Source: Alphaproteobacteria bacterium
Lineage (GTDB): Bacteria > Pseudomonadota > Alphaproteobacteria > Bin65
Direction of reading: 5' to 3'
Assembly: GCA_022819985.1 (NCBI GenBank)
Contig: JAJEGH010000013.1
Coordinates: 62,001-126,000, forward strand
Length of the DNA stretch: 64,000 nt
The notes under the pieces are model-generated. The model did no database searches, had not been told where the DNA came from, and was given only the letters and a program-made list of their open reading frames with translations. Made by a program: the position numbers and the translations under genes. Positions within the stretch are counted from its first letter, which is position 1. Every line of letters begins with the position of its first letter. This document shows, piece by piece, positions 1-9,425 of the stretch.

Positions 1-39
1 CGAAAATCCGGCTCTGTCAACATGTTCCTGCATCGCGCG

Positions 40-82
40 CGCTGCGCCGGCGGCCAACCCCCCGGAGGGGGCCGGCGCAGCG
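40..82. repeat. Long inverted repeat / hairpin (12-bp perfect arms 40-51 and 71-82, with inner CCCCC/GGGGG pairing)
   Basis: CGCTGCGCCGGC ... GCCGGCGCAGCG are exact reverse complements, upstream of the tctC-like gene. Confidence 0.7.
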
Positions 83-140
83 GCACGCATACGCGGATTT
101 CCGCGTCCCGGAACGGGGCAGAATCCAGGGAGGAATCGAC

Positions 141-1118
141 GTGCACAGACTGACCGAATTGACAATCGCGGCCGTTGCCGCCACGGCGCTGACGGCCGCC
201 GCCATGCCGTCCCAGGCCGCCGACTATCCGTCGCGGCCGATCACGCTGGTCGCGCCCTACGGGCCGGGCGGGGCGGCGGACCTGCACGCCCGCATCATCG
301 CCGGCACGGCGCCGAAATATCTCAACCAGGCGGTGCTTGCGATCAACAAGGCGGGCGCCGCCGGCAGCATCGGCGCCTTCCATGTCGTGCGGGCGAAGAA
401 GGACGGCTACACCCTCCTGTCGGCGCGGGTCGGCAGCAACGCCGGCGTTCCGGCCTTCAACCCCAGCATCCCTTACAAGTGGGACCAGTTCACCTTCCTC
501 GGGCTGACCGAGCGCAACCCCTTCGTCCTGGTGGTCAACGCCAAGTCGGACATCAAGACGTTCAAGGACTTCGAGGCGGGCATCAAGGCCGGCAAGATCA
601 AGACCTATTCCTCGGCCGGCGTCGGCACCCTGCTGCATCTGGCGGCGCTCGTGATGGCCGACGATATGGGCCTCGACCCGGATCAGGTTACCCATATCCC
701 GTTCAAGGGCGGCGGCAAGGCCCGCGCGGCCATCGTCGGCAACCAGGTCCATTTCCTGTGGCAGAACCTGTCCGGCGTGATCGGCGCGATCCGGGGCGGA
801 CAGCTGCGCGCTCTGGCGATCACCACGGGCAAGCGCTTCAAGGCGGTGCCGGACGTGCCGACCGTGCGCGAGCTGGGCTATCCGAACATGGAGGCGATCA
901 TCGGCTGGAGCGGCATTTTCGGCCCGCCCGGCCTGCCCAAGCCGGTGGTCGACAAATGGGTGAGCGTGCTGGCTTCGCTCAAGAAGGACCGGGCCTTCAA
1001 CAAGCTGATCGGCAACCTGGGCTCGATCCCGGACATCCGCAGCCCGGCCGATACCAAGGCCTTCGTCAAGAACCAGTACGAGACCTTCAAGAAGGTGGTC
1101 GCCAAGCTGAAGAAATAG
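141..1118 (+). CDS. Tripartite tricarboxylate transporter (TctC/Bug family) substrate-binding protein, orphan
   Basis: Signal peptide then YPSRPITLVAPYGPGGAADLHARI...; Bug-family architecture; no TctA/TctB adjacent. Confidence 0.9.
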   Translation: MHRLTELTIAAVAATALTAAAMPSQAADYPSRPITLVAPYGPGGAADLHARIIAGTAPKYLNQAVLAINKAGAAGSIGAFHVVRAKKDGYTLLSARVGSNAGVPAFNPSIPYKWDQFTFLGLTERNPFVLVVNAKSDIKTFKDFEAGIKAGKIKTYSSAGVGTLLHLAALVMADDMGLDPDQVTHIPFKGGGKARAAIVGNQVHFLWQNLSGVIGAIRGGQLRALAITTGKRFKAVPDVPTVRELGYPNMEAIIGWSGIFGPPGLPKPVVDKWVSVLASLKKDRAFNKLIGNLGSIPDIRSPADTKAFVKNQYETFKKVVAKLKK

Positions 1119-1188
1119 CGCAGGCGCCGCGCACTGCAGAACGGGCAGGCGACCGCGCCTGCCCGTTTCCGTTCGATTGCCCTAAGGA

Positions 1189-2736
1189 ATGAATCCGATG
1201 GCGGCGGACCGACCGAACATCCTGTTCATCATGGCCGACCAGATGAGCGCCCGCGCGCTCCGGCAGTACGGCAACCGCACGACGCTGACGCCGAACATCG
1301 ACCGGCTGGCCGACGAGGGCGTGGTGTTCGAGAACTGCTATTGCAACCTGCCCATGTGCGCGCCGTCCCGCGCCTCCATGATGGCGGGCATCCTGCCGTT
1401 CGCCATCGACATGTACGACAACGCCTCGGAGTTCCACGCCGACATCCCGACCTTCGCCCACTATCTGCGCCATCTCGGCTACCGGGTGGAGTTGAGCGGC
1501 AAGATGCATTTCGTCGGGCCGGACCAGATGCACGGCTTCGAGAAGCGACATACGACGGACATCTATCCAGCCAATTTCGCCTGGACGGTGGACTGGTCCA
1601 AAGGGCGGGAATACCGGCCGACCAACCTCACCATGGCGCCGGTCCTGGAGGCCGGCCTCGCCGTGCGCACCATGCAGATGGATTACGACGACGAGGTCGA
1701 ATATTTCAGCGTCCAGGCGCTCTACGACCTGGCGCGCTACGGCGCGGACCGGCCCTTCATGCTGGCGGTCTCCTTCACCAGCCCGCACCATCCCTATGTG
1801 ATCGACGAGAAATACTGGGGCCTCTACGACCACGATGCGATCGAGGCCCCGGCGACGCCGCCGCTCGATCCCGACGCGATGGACCATCTCAGCCGCAACC
1901 TGCACTACTGCCAGGCGCGGCACCTCTACGACCTGACCGTCGAGGACCGGCGCGTGGCGCGCCACGCCTATTACGGCATGATCTCCTGTATCGACGAGAA
2001 GGTCGGGCGGATTTTCCGGACGCTGGAAGAGACCGGGCTTGCCGACGACACGGTCGTCATCTTCACCGCCGACCACGGCGACATGATGGGCGAGCGCGGC
2101 ATGTGGTTCAAACAGCACTTCTTCGACTGGTCGGGCAAGGTGCCGTTCATCGTCCGCGCACCGAACCGCTGGAAGCCTGCGCGGATTTCCGAAGCGGTCT
2201 CGCTGGTCGATCTGCTGCCGACCCTGACCGACCTGGCGAGCGGCGGGAAATTCGACGGATTCGTCAAGCCGCTGGACGGCGAGTCGCTCGTCCCCGCGCT
2301 GGAAGGCGAGACGGGCGGCCTGGCCGATACCGTCGTCTCCGAGTTCGCCGCCGACGGCTCGACCGGGGTCAGCCGGATGGTGCGCAGGGGGCCGTGGAAG
2401 CTGATGTGGCTCGAGGGCGTCGATACGCTGCTCTACAATCTCGACGACGACCCTGAGGAGGTGCGCAACCTGGCGGCCGATCCGGCCCATGCCGGCAGGC
2501 GGGCGGAGCTGGAGGCAATCCTGTTCGAGGACTGGGATCCGCTGGCCTATACCGACATCATCGCCGAGAACCAGCAGCAGCGCCTGTTCATCCACCGCAC
2601 GACCGGCGGCGACCCGGACTATGTCAACCTGGTCCGCGAGGGCGACGACCGCCGCTTCGTCCGCAACGCCGGCGCCGCGGACACCAAGGCGAAGGCGCGC
2701 TTTCCCCGGGTCGAGCCGGCGCAGCCGAGCCGGTAG
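1189..2736 (+). CDS. betC: Choline-sulfatase-like sulfatase
   Basis: Sulfatase motif CAPSRAS (formylglycine C-x-P-x-R) and BetC-like block KMHFVGPDQMHGFEKRHTTDIYPANFAW. Confidence 0.85.
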   Translation: MNPMAADRPNILFIMADQMSARALRQYGNRTTLTPNIDRLADEGVVFENCYCNLPMCAPSRASMMAGILPFAIDMYDNASEFHADIPTFAHYLRHLGYRVELSGKMHFVGPDQMHGFEKRHTTDIYPANFAWTVDWSKGREYRPTNLTMAPVLEAGLAVRTMQMDYDDEVEYFSVQALYDLARYGADRPFMLAVSFTSPHHPYVIDEKYWGLYDHDAIEAPATPPLDPDAMDHLSRNLHYCQARHLYDLTVEDRRVARHAYYGMISCIDEKVGRIFRTLEETGLADDTVVIFTADHGDMMGERGMWFKQHFFDWSGKVPFIVRAPNRWKPARISEAVSLVDLLPTLTDLASGGKFDGFVKPLDGESLVPALEGETGGLADTVVSEFAADGSTGVSRMVRRGPWKLMWLEGVDTLLYNLDDDPEEVRNLAADPAHAGRRAELEAILFEDWDPLAYTDIIAENQQQRLFIHRTTGGDPDYVNLVREGDDRRFVRNAGAADTKAKARFPRVEPAQPSR

Positions 2737-2753
2737 GGTCCGCCGGGGCAGCG

Positions 2754-4859
2754 ATGGCGGATCCTGCGGCACCGGTGCGAGACCGGCGGAGCGGCCCCGG
2801 CGCGCGGCTGTTCACCTTCGCCGTCGTCACGGACACCCATCTCAACCGGAGCGAGGACGATTGCAATTCGCCCTTCGCGGTGAATGCGCTCGCCAACCGG
2901 CGCCTGCGCCACGTTATCAACGACCTGAACCGTCGCGACCTCGCCTTCGTCGTCAATGTCGGCGACCTGCTGCATCCGGTGCCGGCGGTGCCCGACCTGT
3001 ACGACGAGGCCGCCGCCCGCTATCTGGAGCAATCGGCGGCGCTTCGGCACACGCAATACCTGACCCCCGGCAATCACGATGTCGGCGACAAGCCCAACGA
3101 CTGGGCGCCGACCGCAACCGTGTGCGACGCCTATCTCGCCTGCTGGGAGAGGCATTTCGGGCCGCATTACCGGGCGTTCGACCACGGCGATTGCCGTTTC
3201 GTCATCGTCAACGCCCAGCTTCTCAATTCCGGGCTGGAGGCGGAGGCGGAGCAGCGCGCCTGGCTGGAAGCCGATCTCGCGGCGAACCGGGGCCGGCGGC
3301 TGTTCCTGTTCACCCACTACCCGCCCTTCGTCGCCGCCGAAGACGAGCCGGAGCATTACGACAATATCGGCGAGCCGGGGCGGAGCTGGCTGACCGGCCT
3401 GGTGCGCGAACACGGCGTCGAGGCGGTGTTCGCCGGCCATGTCCACAATTTCTGGTTCAACCGCATCGGCGCGACGGACTGCTATCTCCTGCCGTCGACC
3501 GCCTTCGTCCGGCAGGACTATGCCGAGATGTACCGCGCGCCGCCCGGCCCGGACGACGAAGCCGGGCGCAACGACCGGCCGAAGCTCGGCTATGTCCTCG
3601 TCCATGTGCATGCCGGCGGGCATGTCTGCGAGCCCGTGCGGACCTACGGCGCGACGGCCGACGCCCCGCTGTCGCCGGGCGATCCGCCGGCGCCCCTCGC
3701 CCCGCCGCATCCGAAAACGATCGGTCGGAGCGCGTTCGGCTTCGACATGCGGCAGGACTGGATGGAGACGGCCGAAGTGCCGCCCTCGGGCGGGCTGGAC
3801 GAGTTCGACCGCAAGCGGGCGCGCAACGACTATCCATTGCTCGGCCTGTGGGAAATGGGCGTCCGCAACCTGCGCATCCCGGTGAGCGACCTGGCGACGC
3901 CGGAACGGCGCGACCGGCTGCGCGCCCTCGCCGAGCACGGCTTCGCCTACACGCTGTTCAGCTTCGGCGCGCCGGATGCGCGCACGCGGCGGCTTATCGA
4001 GGACAATAGCGATCTGCTGAGCGCCTGGGAGGCCGGCTTCGACAGCGGCGCGCCCGGTCGCGACCTGCCGGAGATCGCTGCGGCGGCGGCAACGGCCGGC
4101 GTCCCGCTCTATCTGTCGCGGCTGCGTTCCCACGACGAACTGCGCGCCGCGGCCGGGCGCTATTTCCACGTCGTCAACCACGGCTTCGATCCGGCGGACG
4201 GGGAAAGGATCGAAGCGCTGGCACTGCAGCCGGCGCCGGGCGGAACGATCGCCGGCCTCGTGTTCCAACTGCCGGCCGGGGCGCCGGTCTGCGAGACGCT
4301 GGCCGCGATCGATGCGCTGGTCGGCGGCTTCGGTCTTCGCGCCTCCGTCCATCTGCGTACGGCAGGCTTCGATCCATCGCGGGCGGAGCGCAACGATCTC
4401 AAAATCGCCGGCCGCATGGCCGAAGCCCTGTTCGCCGCAAACACGCTCGGCAACGTCAGGGTGTTCGCCGATACCCTGGTCGATCACGACCGGGGCTATT
4501 TCGTGCGGCACGGCGCCTACGACCGGCTGTGCAATCCCAGACCCGCCGCCCACGTCGTCCGGCATTTGAACGCGGTGCTGGCGCACTATCCCGAATGTTT
4601 CGGCCGGCCCGCTGCCGCGGAAACGATGGCGGGCGGGGGCCGCCGCCTGAAATCCGCCGGGCCGCGGGGCTCGGTCGAACTCCTGCTGCCGGAAGCGGTT
4701 CCGGAGGCGCCGTTGGCGCGGGCATTTCCGGCCGGGGAAGAAGGGGCCGACGCGATCCTTATCGATCTCGTTTCGGGTATCGATCTCGTTTCGGGTCTGG
4801 ATCGGAAAGGCGCTGCGCCACATGCAGGGCCGGGGCCGGTTGCCGCGGTGCGCCTTTAG
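2754..4859 (+). CDS. Metallophosphoesterase (calcineurin-like) with large C-terminal extension
   Basis: VVTDTHLN, VGDLLHP, TPGNHDVGD, GHVHNFWF phosphoesterase motifs. Confidence 0.85.
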   Translation: MADPAAPVRDRRSGPGARLFTFAVVTDTHLNRSEDDCNSPFAVNALANRRLRHVINDLNRRDLAFVVNVGDLLHPVPAVPDLYDEAAARYLEQSAALRHTQYLTPGNHDVGDKPNDWAPTATVCDAYLACWERHFGPHYRAFDHGDCRFVIVNAQLLNSGLEAEAEQRAWLEADLAANRGRRLFLFTHYPPFVAAEDEPEHYDNIGEPGRSWLTGLVREHGVEAVFAGHVHNFWFNRIGATDCYLLPSTAFVRQDYAEMYRAPPGPDDEAGRNDRPKLGYVLVHVHAGGHVCEPVRTYGATADAPLSPGDPPAPLAPPHPKTIGRSAFGFDMRQDWMETAEVPPSGGLDEFDRKRARNDYPLLGLWEMGVRNLRIPVSDLATPERRDRLRALAEHGFAYTLFSFGAPDARTRRLIEDNSDLLSAWEAGFDSGAPGRDLPEIAAAAATAGVPLYLSRLRSHDELRAAAGRYFHVVNHGFDPADGERIEALALQPAPGGTIAGLVFQLPAGAPVCETLAAIDALVGGFGLRASVHLRTAGFDPSRAERNDLKIAGRMAEALFAANTLGNVRVFADTLVDHDRGYFVRHGAYDRLCNPRPAAHVVRHLNAVLAHYPECFGRPAAAETMAGGGRRLKSAGPRGSVELLLPEAVPEAPLARAFPAGEEGADAILIDLVSGIDLVSGLDRKGAAPHAGPGPVAAVRL
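4761..4796. repeat. Perfect 18-bp tandem duplication (atcgatctcgtttcgggt x2)
   Basis: Two identical adjacent copies, 4761-4778 and 4779-4796; encodes IDLVSGIDLVSG. Confidence 0.95.
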
Positions 4860-5040
4860 AAGCCCGGACGGGACTGCCGGATCGCCGCCCCTCTTCGACC
4901 GGGCTCGGGCCCTCGCCGGGTGCGGACAGGCGGGCCGCGGCGATATATGCTGTCCGGACGAATCCCGGATCGTCATGCCGACTTCCCGGGCCGGGACGAT
5001 CGCCAACCGCCTTTCGGGACATCGGGAACGGACTGCCGGA

Positions 5041-6540
5041 ATGACCGCGAAGCGCCCCAACGTCGTTTTGATAATGACCGACAACCAGCCGGCGGATGCG
5101 GTCGGCTGCTACGGCAACGACGAACTGCATACGCCGAATCTGGACGCCCTGGCGGCGGAAGGACTCCGGTTCGACAACGCCTATTGCCCCAATGCGATGT
5201 GCTCGCCGTCGCGGGCGTCGCTGTGGACCGGCCGGATGCCGTGCCAGCACGGCGTCGCGACCTGGCTCGACGACAGGCTGATGCACACCTGGCCCAAGGA
5301 CTGGAGCGCCGTCGACGAATTCCCGACCCTGCCGGAAATTCTGAAAGAGGCCGGCTATGCGACGGCGATGATCGGAAAGTACCATCTCGGCCGGCCCGAC
5401 CGGCCGCAAAACGGCATCGATCACTGGGTCGCAATGGCCAGGGGCCACACCTTCAGCTTCTACGGCAACGAAATGCTGTTTGGCGGCGGGTCGGGCGGCG
5501 CGGTCGCTTCCACCGTCTTCGACGGCCATTCGGTCGACTTCTTCACGGACAGGGCGGTCGAATATATCGAGAGCCGCCGGAAGGAGGCCGACCGGCCGTT
5601 CCTCCTGATGCTGCCGTACAACGGCCCCTACGGCCACTGGCCGTCGATCAAGGGACCGGCGGAGAACGAGTTCTGGGAGATCTACAAGGACGCGCCCATG
5701 ACGTCGGTTCCGAGGGAGGGGCTCTGCAAGCAGGCGATAGAAATTTATAATCTGACGACGACCCATCTGCTCAAGGGGCAGAAGGGACCGGATTTCAGTT
5801 CGCTTCTGCAGCTTCCGAACGATCTGACATCGCTGCGGAACTACTATTCCCAGGTCACGCTGATCGACGACCGGGTCGGCCGGACCGTGAACGCGCTGAA
5901 AGCGAACGGCTTCGCGGAAAACACCCTGGTGATCTTCACCGCCGATCACGGCTTCTCCCTGGGCCATCACGGCTTCTGGGGCCACGGCCAGGCGACGTGG
6001 CCGTCGAACGGGTTCCGGATCGGCTACAATATCCCGCTGATCGCGTGGGGCGCCGGCGTCGCGGGTGGGCGCGTCAGCGACCGGTATGTCAGCGGCGTCG
6101 ACGTTTTCGCAACCCTCCTGGACCGGCTCGGGCTTTGGGAGGAGCGGTTCAGGGCCGGCGTGCCGTCGCGCAGCTTCGCGCCCGTTCTGGCGGGCGAGGA
6201 CATCGACTGGACCGACGAGGTGTTCCTGGAGCAGGAGGAAACCCGCGCCATCCGAACGCCGGAGTGGTCGTATTTCAAGAGGTTCGACGGCAGCGAGGCC
6301 TATCCGCTCGAAAACGAACTCTACGATTTGAGCCGCGATCCGGACGAGCGCAACAATGTGGCCGGGCAGGCCGGATACGGTCCGGTCGAACGCCGGCTCG
6401 GCGAGAGGATCGACGCCTTCTTCGAGGAATTCGCCGACCCGGAACGCGACCTCTGGAACGGCGGCGCGCCGAAATCGAACACCTCCCGCCCCTGGCTCTG
6501 GAAAGACGCCTGGGGAGAAACGTGGCAACCCGTTACCTGA
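5041..6540 (+). CDS. Sulfatase family protein
   Basis: MTAKRPNVVLIMTDNQ...; MCSPSRASLWTGR sulfatase motif; FTADHGFSLGHHGFWGHG. Confidence 0.88.
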   Translation: MTAKRPNVVLIMTDNQPADAVGCYGNDELHTPNLDALAAEGLRFDNAYCPNAMCSPSRASLWTGRMPCQHGVATWLDDRLMHTWPKDWSAVDEFPTLPEILKEAGYATAMIGKYHLGRPDRPQNGIDHWVAMARGHTFSFYGNEMLFGGGSGGAVASTVFDGHSVDFFTDRAVEYIESRRKEADRPFLLMLPYNGPYGHWPSIKGPAENEFWEIYKDAPMTSVPREGLCKQAIEIYNLTTTHLLKGQKGPDFSSLLQLPNDLTSLRNYYSQVTLIDDRVGRTVNALKANGFAENTLVIFTADHGFSLGHHGFWGHGQATWPSNGFRIGYNIPLIAWGAGVAGGRVSDRYVSGVDVFATLLDRLGLWEERFRAGVPSRSFAPVLAGEDIDWTDEVFLEQEETRAIRTPEWSYFKRFDGSEAYPLENELYDLSRDPDERNNVAGQAGYGPVERRLGERIDAFFEEFADPERDLWNGGAPKSNTSRPWLWKDAWGETWQPVT

Positions 6541-6560
6541 CGCCGGCCCGGCCGGATTTC

Positions 6561-7142
6561 CTACAGCACCCACCCGATCAGGACGAAACCGGCGACGAAG
6601 AACGCCAAGAAGATGGCGAAGGCCAGCTTGAGGTTGCGGCGCACCAGTTTTTCCGCCATCGGCCCCAGAAGGTACACGGCCCCGGCCACGGCGAAGAAGC
6701 GGACCCCGCGGCCGACCAGCGACACGGCGGTGAAGGCGAACGGATCCATCTGGAAGAAGCCGCTGGATACGGTCACGACCTTGTAGGGCACCGGGGTGAG
6801 CGCGCCGATGGCGACGAACAGTTCGTCGTATTTCTCGTACTCCGCCTTGACGACTTCCATCTTGTCCATCGCGCCGTAGAGTTCGAGCAGGGGCCGGCCG
6901 ATTTCCTCGAAGGCGTAAAAGCCGATCGCCCAGCCGACGCAGCCGCCGACGACCGACGCCGCCGTGCAGGCCGCGGCCAGGATCCACGCCCGGCGGCGCA
7001 CGGCCAGGATCATCGGGATCAGCAGGACATCGGCGGGAAGGGGAAAGAAGGTCGCCTCGGCGAAGGCGAAGGCGACGAGCCACGCGAAGGCGTGCGGGTG
7101 CGCCGCCTTCGCCATCGCCCAGCCGTAGAGCCCCTTGAGCAC
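6561..7142 (-). CDS. YqaA/DedA-like (SNARE-associated) membrane protein
   Basis: AFAEATFFPLPADVLLIPM...GALTPVPYKVVTVSSGFFQM; probable GTG start at 7142. Confidence 0.8.
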   Translation of the reverse strand: MLKGLYGWAMAKAAHPHAFAWLVAFAFAEATFFPLPADVLLIPMILAVRRRAWILAAACTAASVVGGCVGWAIGFYAFEEIGRPLLELYGAMDKMEVVKAEYEKYDELFVAIGALTPVPYKVVTVSSGFFQMDPFAFTAVSLVGRGVRFFAVAGAVYLLGPMAEKLVRRNLKLAFAIFLAFFVAGFVLIGWVL

Positions 7143-7483
7143 TTGCCGCCCGTTCCCTGCTTCGCCTATACGCCGGCGCGATCGCATCCGCGGCGCCGGC
7201 CCGTGTGGTGAGCCCGTATGGCAGGCCGGTGTGGCAAGCCGGCCGGTCCCTGTCATGGCGCGGAACACCGCATGTCCGGCCCGGCGGGCGGTATCGGGCG
7301 GTATCGGCGGCGATGCCGTCGGCGACGCGTCCGCCGCCTTGGGCCGAGGGGCGCGCCGGATGGGCGCATTTCGCGGCGGTGCCGGGCGCGCGTCTTTACA
7401 GGCCGCCTGCGCCGGTCCATATCTGCGCGAGCCGAATGCCGGCGCCGGAGCGGTCCGCCCACGACCCGCGGCGCCCGCCGGAC

Positions 7484-7559
<76 letters not shown>

Positions 7560-7691
7560 TATTTTTCCAATAAAACAGATAGATACGAGACGAGGGCGAA
7601 AGTCGGAAAGTCCGGCCGCGTGGTTTGTCAGCAATTTGTCGATGATTTTTCCGGCTTGTCAGTCCGGACCGGATTCGGCCATCATTGCGCT

Positions 7692-7928
7692 ATGACGTGG
7701 TGGCAGGTGATAACCCTTGCGGGATCGTTCGCCGGATCGGCGGTTGTGCTGGCGACAATCATTCTCCGAACAACCGTCCGGCTGGATCGGCGGATTGACG
7801 GCGTGCACAATGAAGCCGTTGCCGACCGTCGCGCGCTGCAAGATGCAATGGACGATTTCCGAAAGGAAATGCTGCGGCTCGCCGAACGGCAGTCCCGCAT
7901 CGAAGGCCGGATCGAACCTGCCGAATAA
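7692..7928 (+). CDS. Small protein with one TM segment and coiled-coil-like C-terminus
   Basis: MTWWQVITLAGSFAGSAVVLATIIL... then charged DRRALQDAMDDFRKEMLRLAERQ. Confidence 0.55.
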   Translation: MTWWQVITLAGSFAGSAVVLATIILRTTVRLDRRIDGVHNEAVADRRALQDAMDDFRKEMLRLAERQSRIEGRIEPAE

Positions 7929-7931
7929 GGG

Positions 7932-8348
7932 CTACGCCCAGCCGAGCTGGCCGAAGGCCCAGCCGTCGTTCCAGATTTTGGTCAGGTGGGCGACTTTGCC
8001 GTCGCGCATGTCGGCGACGTAGACATAGTCGGATTCGGTCCGCTTGCCGGTCGGCGGGACCGGGCCGCCCTCGGCCGTGTGCGTTCCGGTGAAGACGCCG
8101 TAGATCGTCACCCGGCCGTTTTCCTCGTCCGCTCCGGACGCTTTGAGGTCGTAGTCGGCGTCGGGCATGATCGTCACGACGCCCGCCATCCAGTCGCAAT
8201 AGGCCTCCAGCGTGTTCATGTCCGCAATGGCGCCGGCCTGCGCGGAAAAGCCGGCATCCGGATGGCAGTATTCGGCGCAGCCCGCCCAGCCCTTGCCGCT
8301 CTCGCAGGCATGGTAGAACGCCATCGCCGCCTCTTTCGAAACGCCCAT
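7932..8348 (-). CDS. SnoaL-like / NTF2-like polyketide-cyclase-type protein
   Basis: MGVSKEAAMAFYHACESGKGWAGCAEYCHPDAGFSAQ...AHLTKIWNDGWAFGQLGWA. Confidence 0.75.
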   Translation of the reverse strand: MGVSKEAAMAFYHACESGKGWAGCAEYCHPDAGFSAQAGAIADMNTLEAYCDWMAGVVTIMPDADYDLKASGADEENGRVTIYGVFTGTHTAEGGPVPPTGKRTESDYVYVADMRDGKVAHLTKIWNDGWAFGQLGWA

Positions 8349-8573
8349 GATTGCCTCCCTGGTTTCGGAGCCTGTCGGTATCGTCGACTGTAGAAGGGCG
8401 GCCCCGCCGGCACAATCGGATTCGGTCTGGTCTTTTCGGCCGACCTGCCGGATCCGGCCCCGCGGAACCCGGAGGCAGTTTTGCCGCCGCCCGACTTCGG
8501 ATGATCGGACAGCGTTGGCGGTCATGGTCTTGAAACCGATTTGGCCGGTCCTCCCATCGGTTTCTTTCAACGC

Positions 8574-8602
8574 TTGACCTGAGATTTTTTTATTCTTATT
8601 AT
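8574..8602 (+). promoter_or_regulatory. Sigma70-like promoter TTGACC-17-TATTAT
   Basis: TTGACC 8574-8579, 17-nt spacer, TATTAT 8597-8602, just before the ATG at 8610. Confidence 0.55.
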
Positions 8603-8609
8603 GTTCCAT

Positions 8610-8807
8610 ATGAGCGATACAAAGGACTACGACGATCTGATCGTAAAGATCGCCGCCTTGGAGGAACGGGTGAATACCAAGCAGGCGGAATACAAGACGG
8701 ACATCGAGCGGCTGGCGAGGCAACTGGCCGAACGCGACGCTCGCATGATTACCGTTATCGTCGGTATGCTGGTCGCCGGTATCGCGATATTCCGCTTCAT
8801 AGCCTAG
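8610..8807 (+). CDS. Small coiled-coil, C-terminal TM protein
   Basis: MSDTKDYDDLIVKIAALEERVNTKQAEYKTDIERLARQLAERDARMITVIVGMLVAGIAIFRFIA. Confidence 0.6.
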   Translation: MSDTKDYDDLIVKIAALEERVNTKQAEYKTDIERLARQLAERDARMITVIVGMLVAGIAIFRFIA

Positions 8808-8849
8808 CTGCGGCTTCCGACGCGGGCGGGTCGGCGCCGTAAGCCCGCC

Positions 8850-9425
8850 CTACCCTGCCGTATTCGCGATCGACACTTCCACCGCGTGCAGGAAGGAGCG
8901 GGCGGAGGAGCGCGGGGTCAGCAGCAGGAAGCTGTCGGGGCCGTCGCGCAGGATGACGACCGAAAGATGCTCCATGACGGTGCGCGTGACCCGGCCTTCC
9001 GGAAAGGCGGCGGCGTCGAGATCCAGCATGCAGAGGCGCTCCAGCGCCGCGCGCACGCCGGCGCCCGCGATGCGCAGCATGGCCCAGCCGTCGGACTGGT
9101 CGGTGACGTAGGCGGCCGGGCCGAGCGCATCCGATACCGTCTCCGCCGCCCGGTCCGGGTCCGGCGGCTCGAACAGGATGAAAAGCTGGTCCGGCTGCAT
9201 GCCGAGGATGCGCGCGCCGTACCGGTCGCCGGCGGTCGAGCCGCCGGTCGCCGGCCGGGCCGCCCCGAACCCGCCGGCCAGCGCGACCGCGAAGGCCGCG
9301 TCCCCGCCGTTCGGCACCGCCGCCGACACCAGCGTCAGGCCGGTGACTTCAGCGAGCGAAACGCTGCCGAAGGTTTCGGCGTAGCCGCCGAGCGGCAGCC
9401 GGGCTTCGAGCGCGACGTCAGCCAC
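8850..9425 (-). CDS. soxG: Sarcosine oxidase gamma subunit
   Basis: Position after soxA and SoxG-like C-terminus (TDQSDGWAMLRIAG...RTVMEHLSVVILRDGPDSFLLLTPRSSARSF); GTG start at 9425. Confidence 0.85.
   Translation of the reverse strand: MADVALEARLPLGGYAETFGSVSLAEVTGLTLVSAAVPNGGDAAFAVALAGGFGAARPATGGSTAGDRYGARILGMQPDQLFILFEPPDPDRAAETVSDALGPAAYVTDQSDGWAMLRIAGAGVRAALERLCMLDLDAAAFPEGRVTRTVMEHLSVVILRDGPDSFLLLTPRSSARSFLHAVEVSIANTAG

Noticed and set aside
2619-5084. 821-aa minus-strand ORF
   Set aside because: Antisense to the phosphoesterase; no domain-like motifs.
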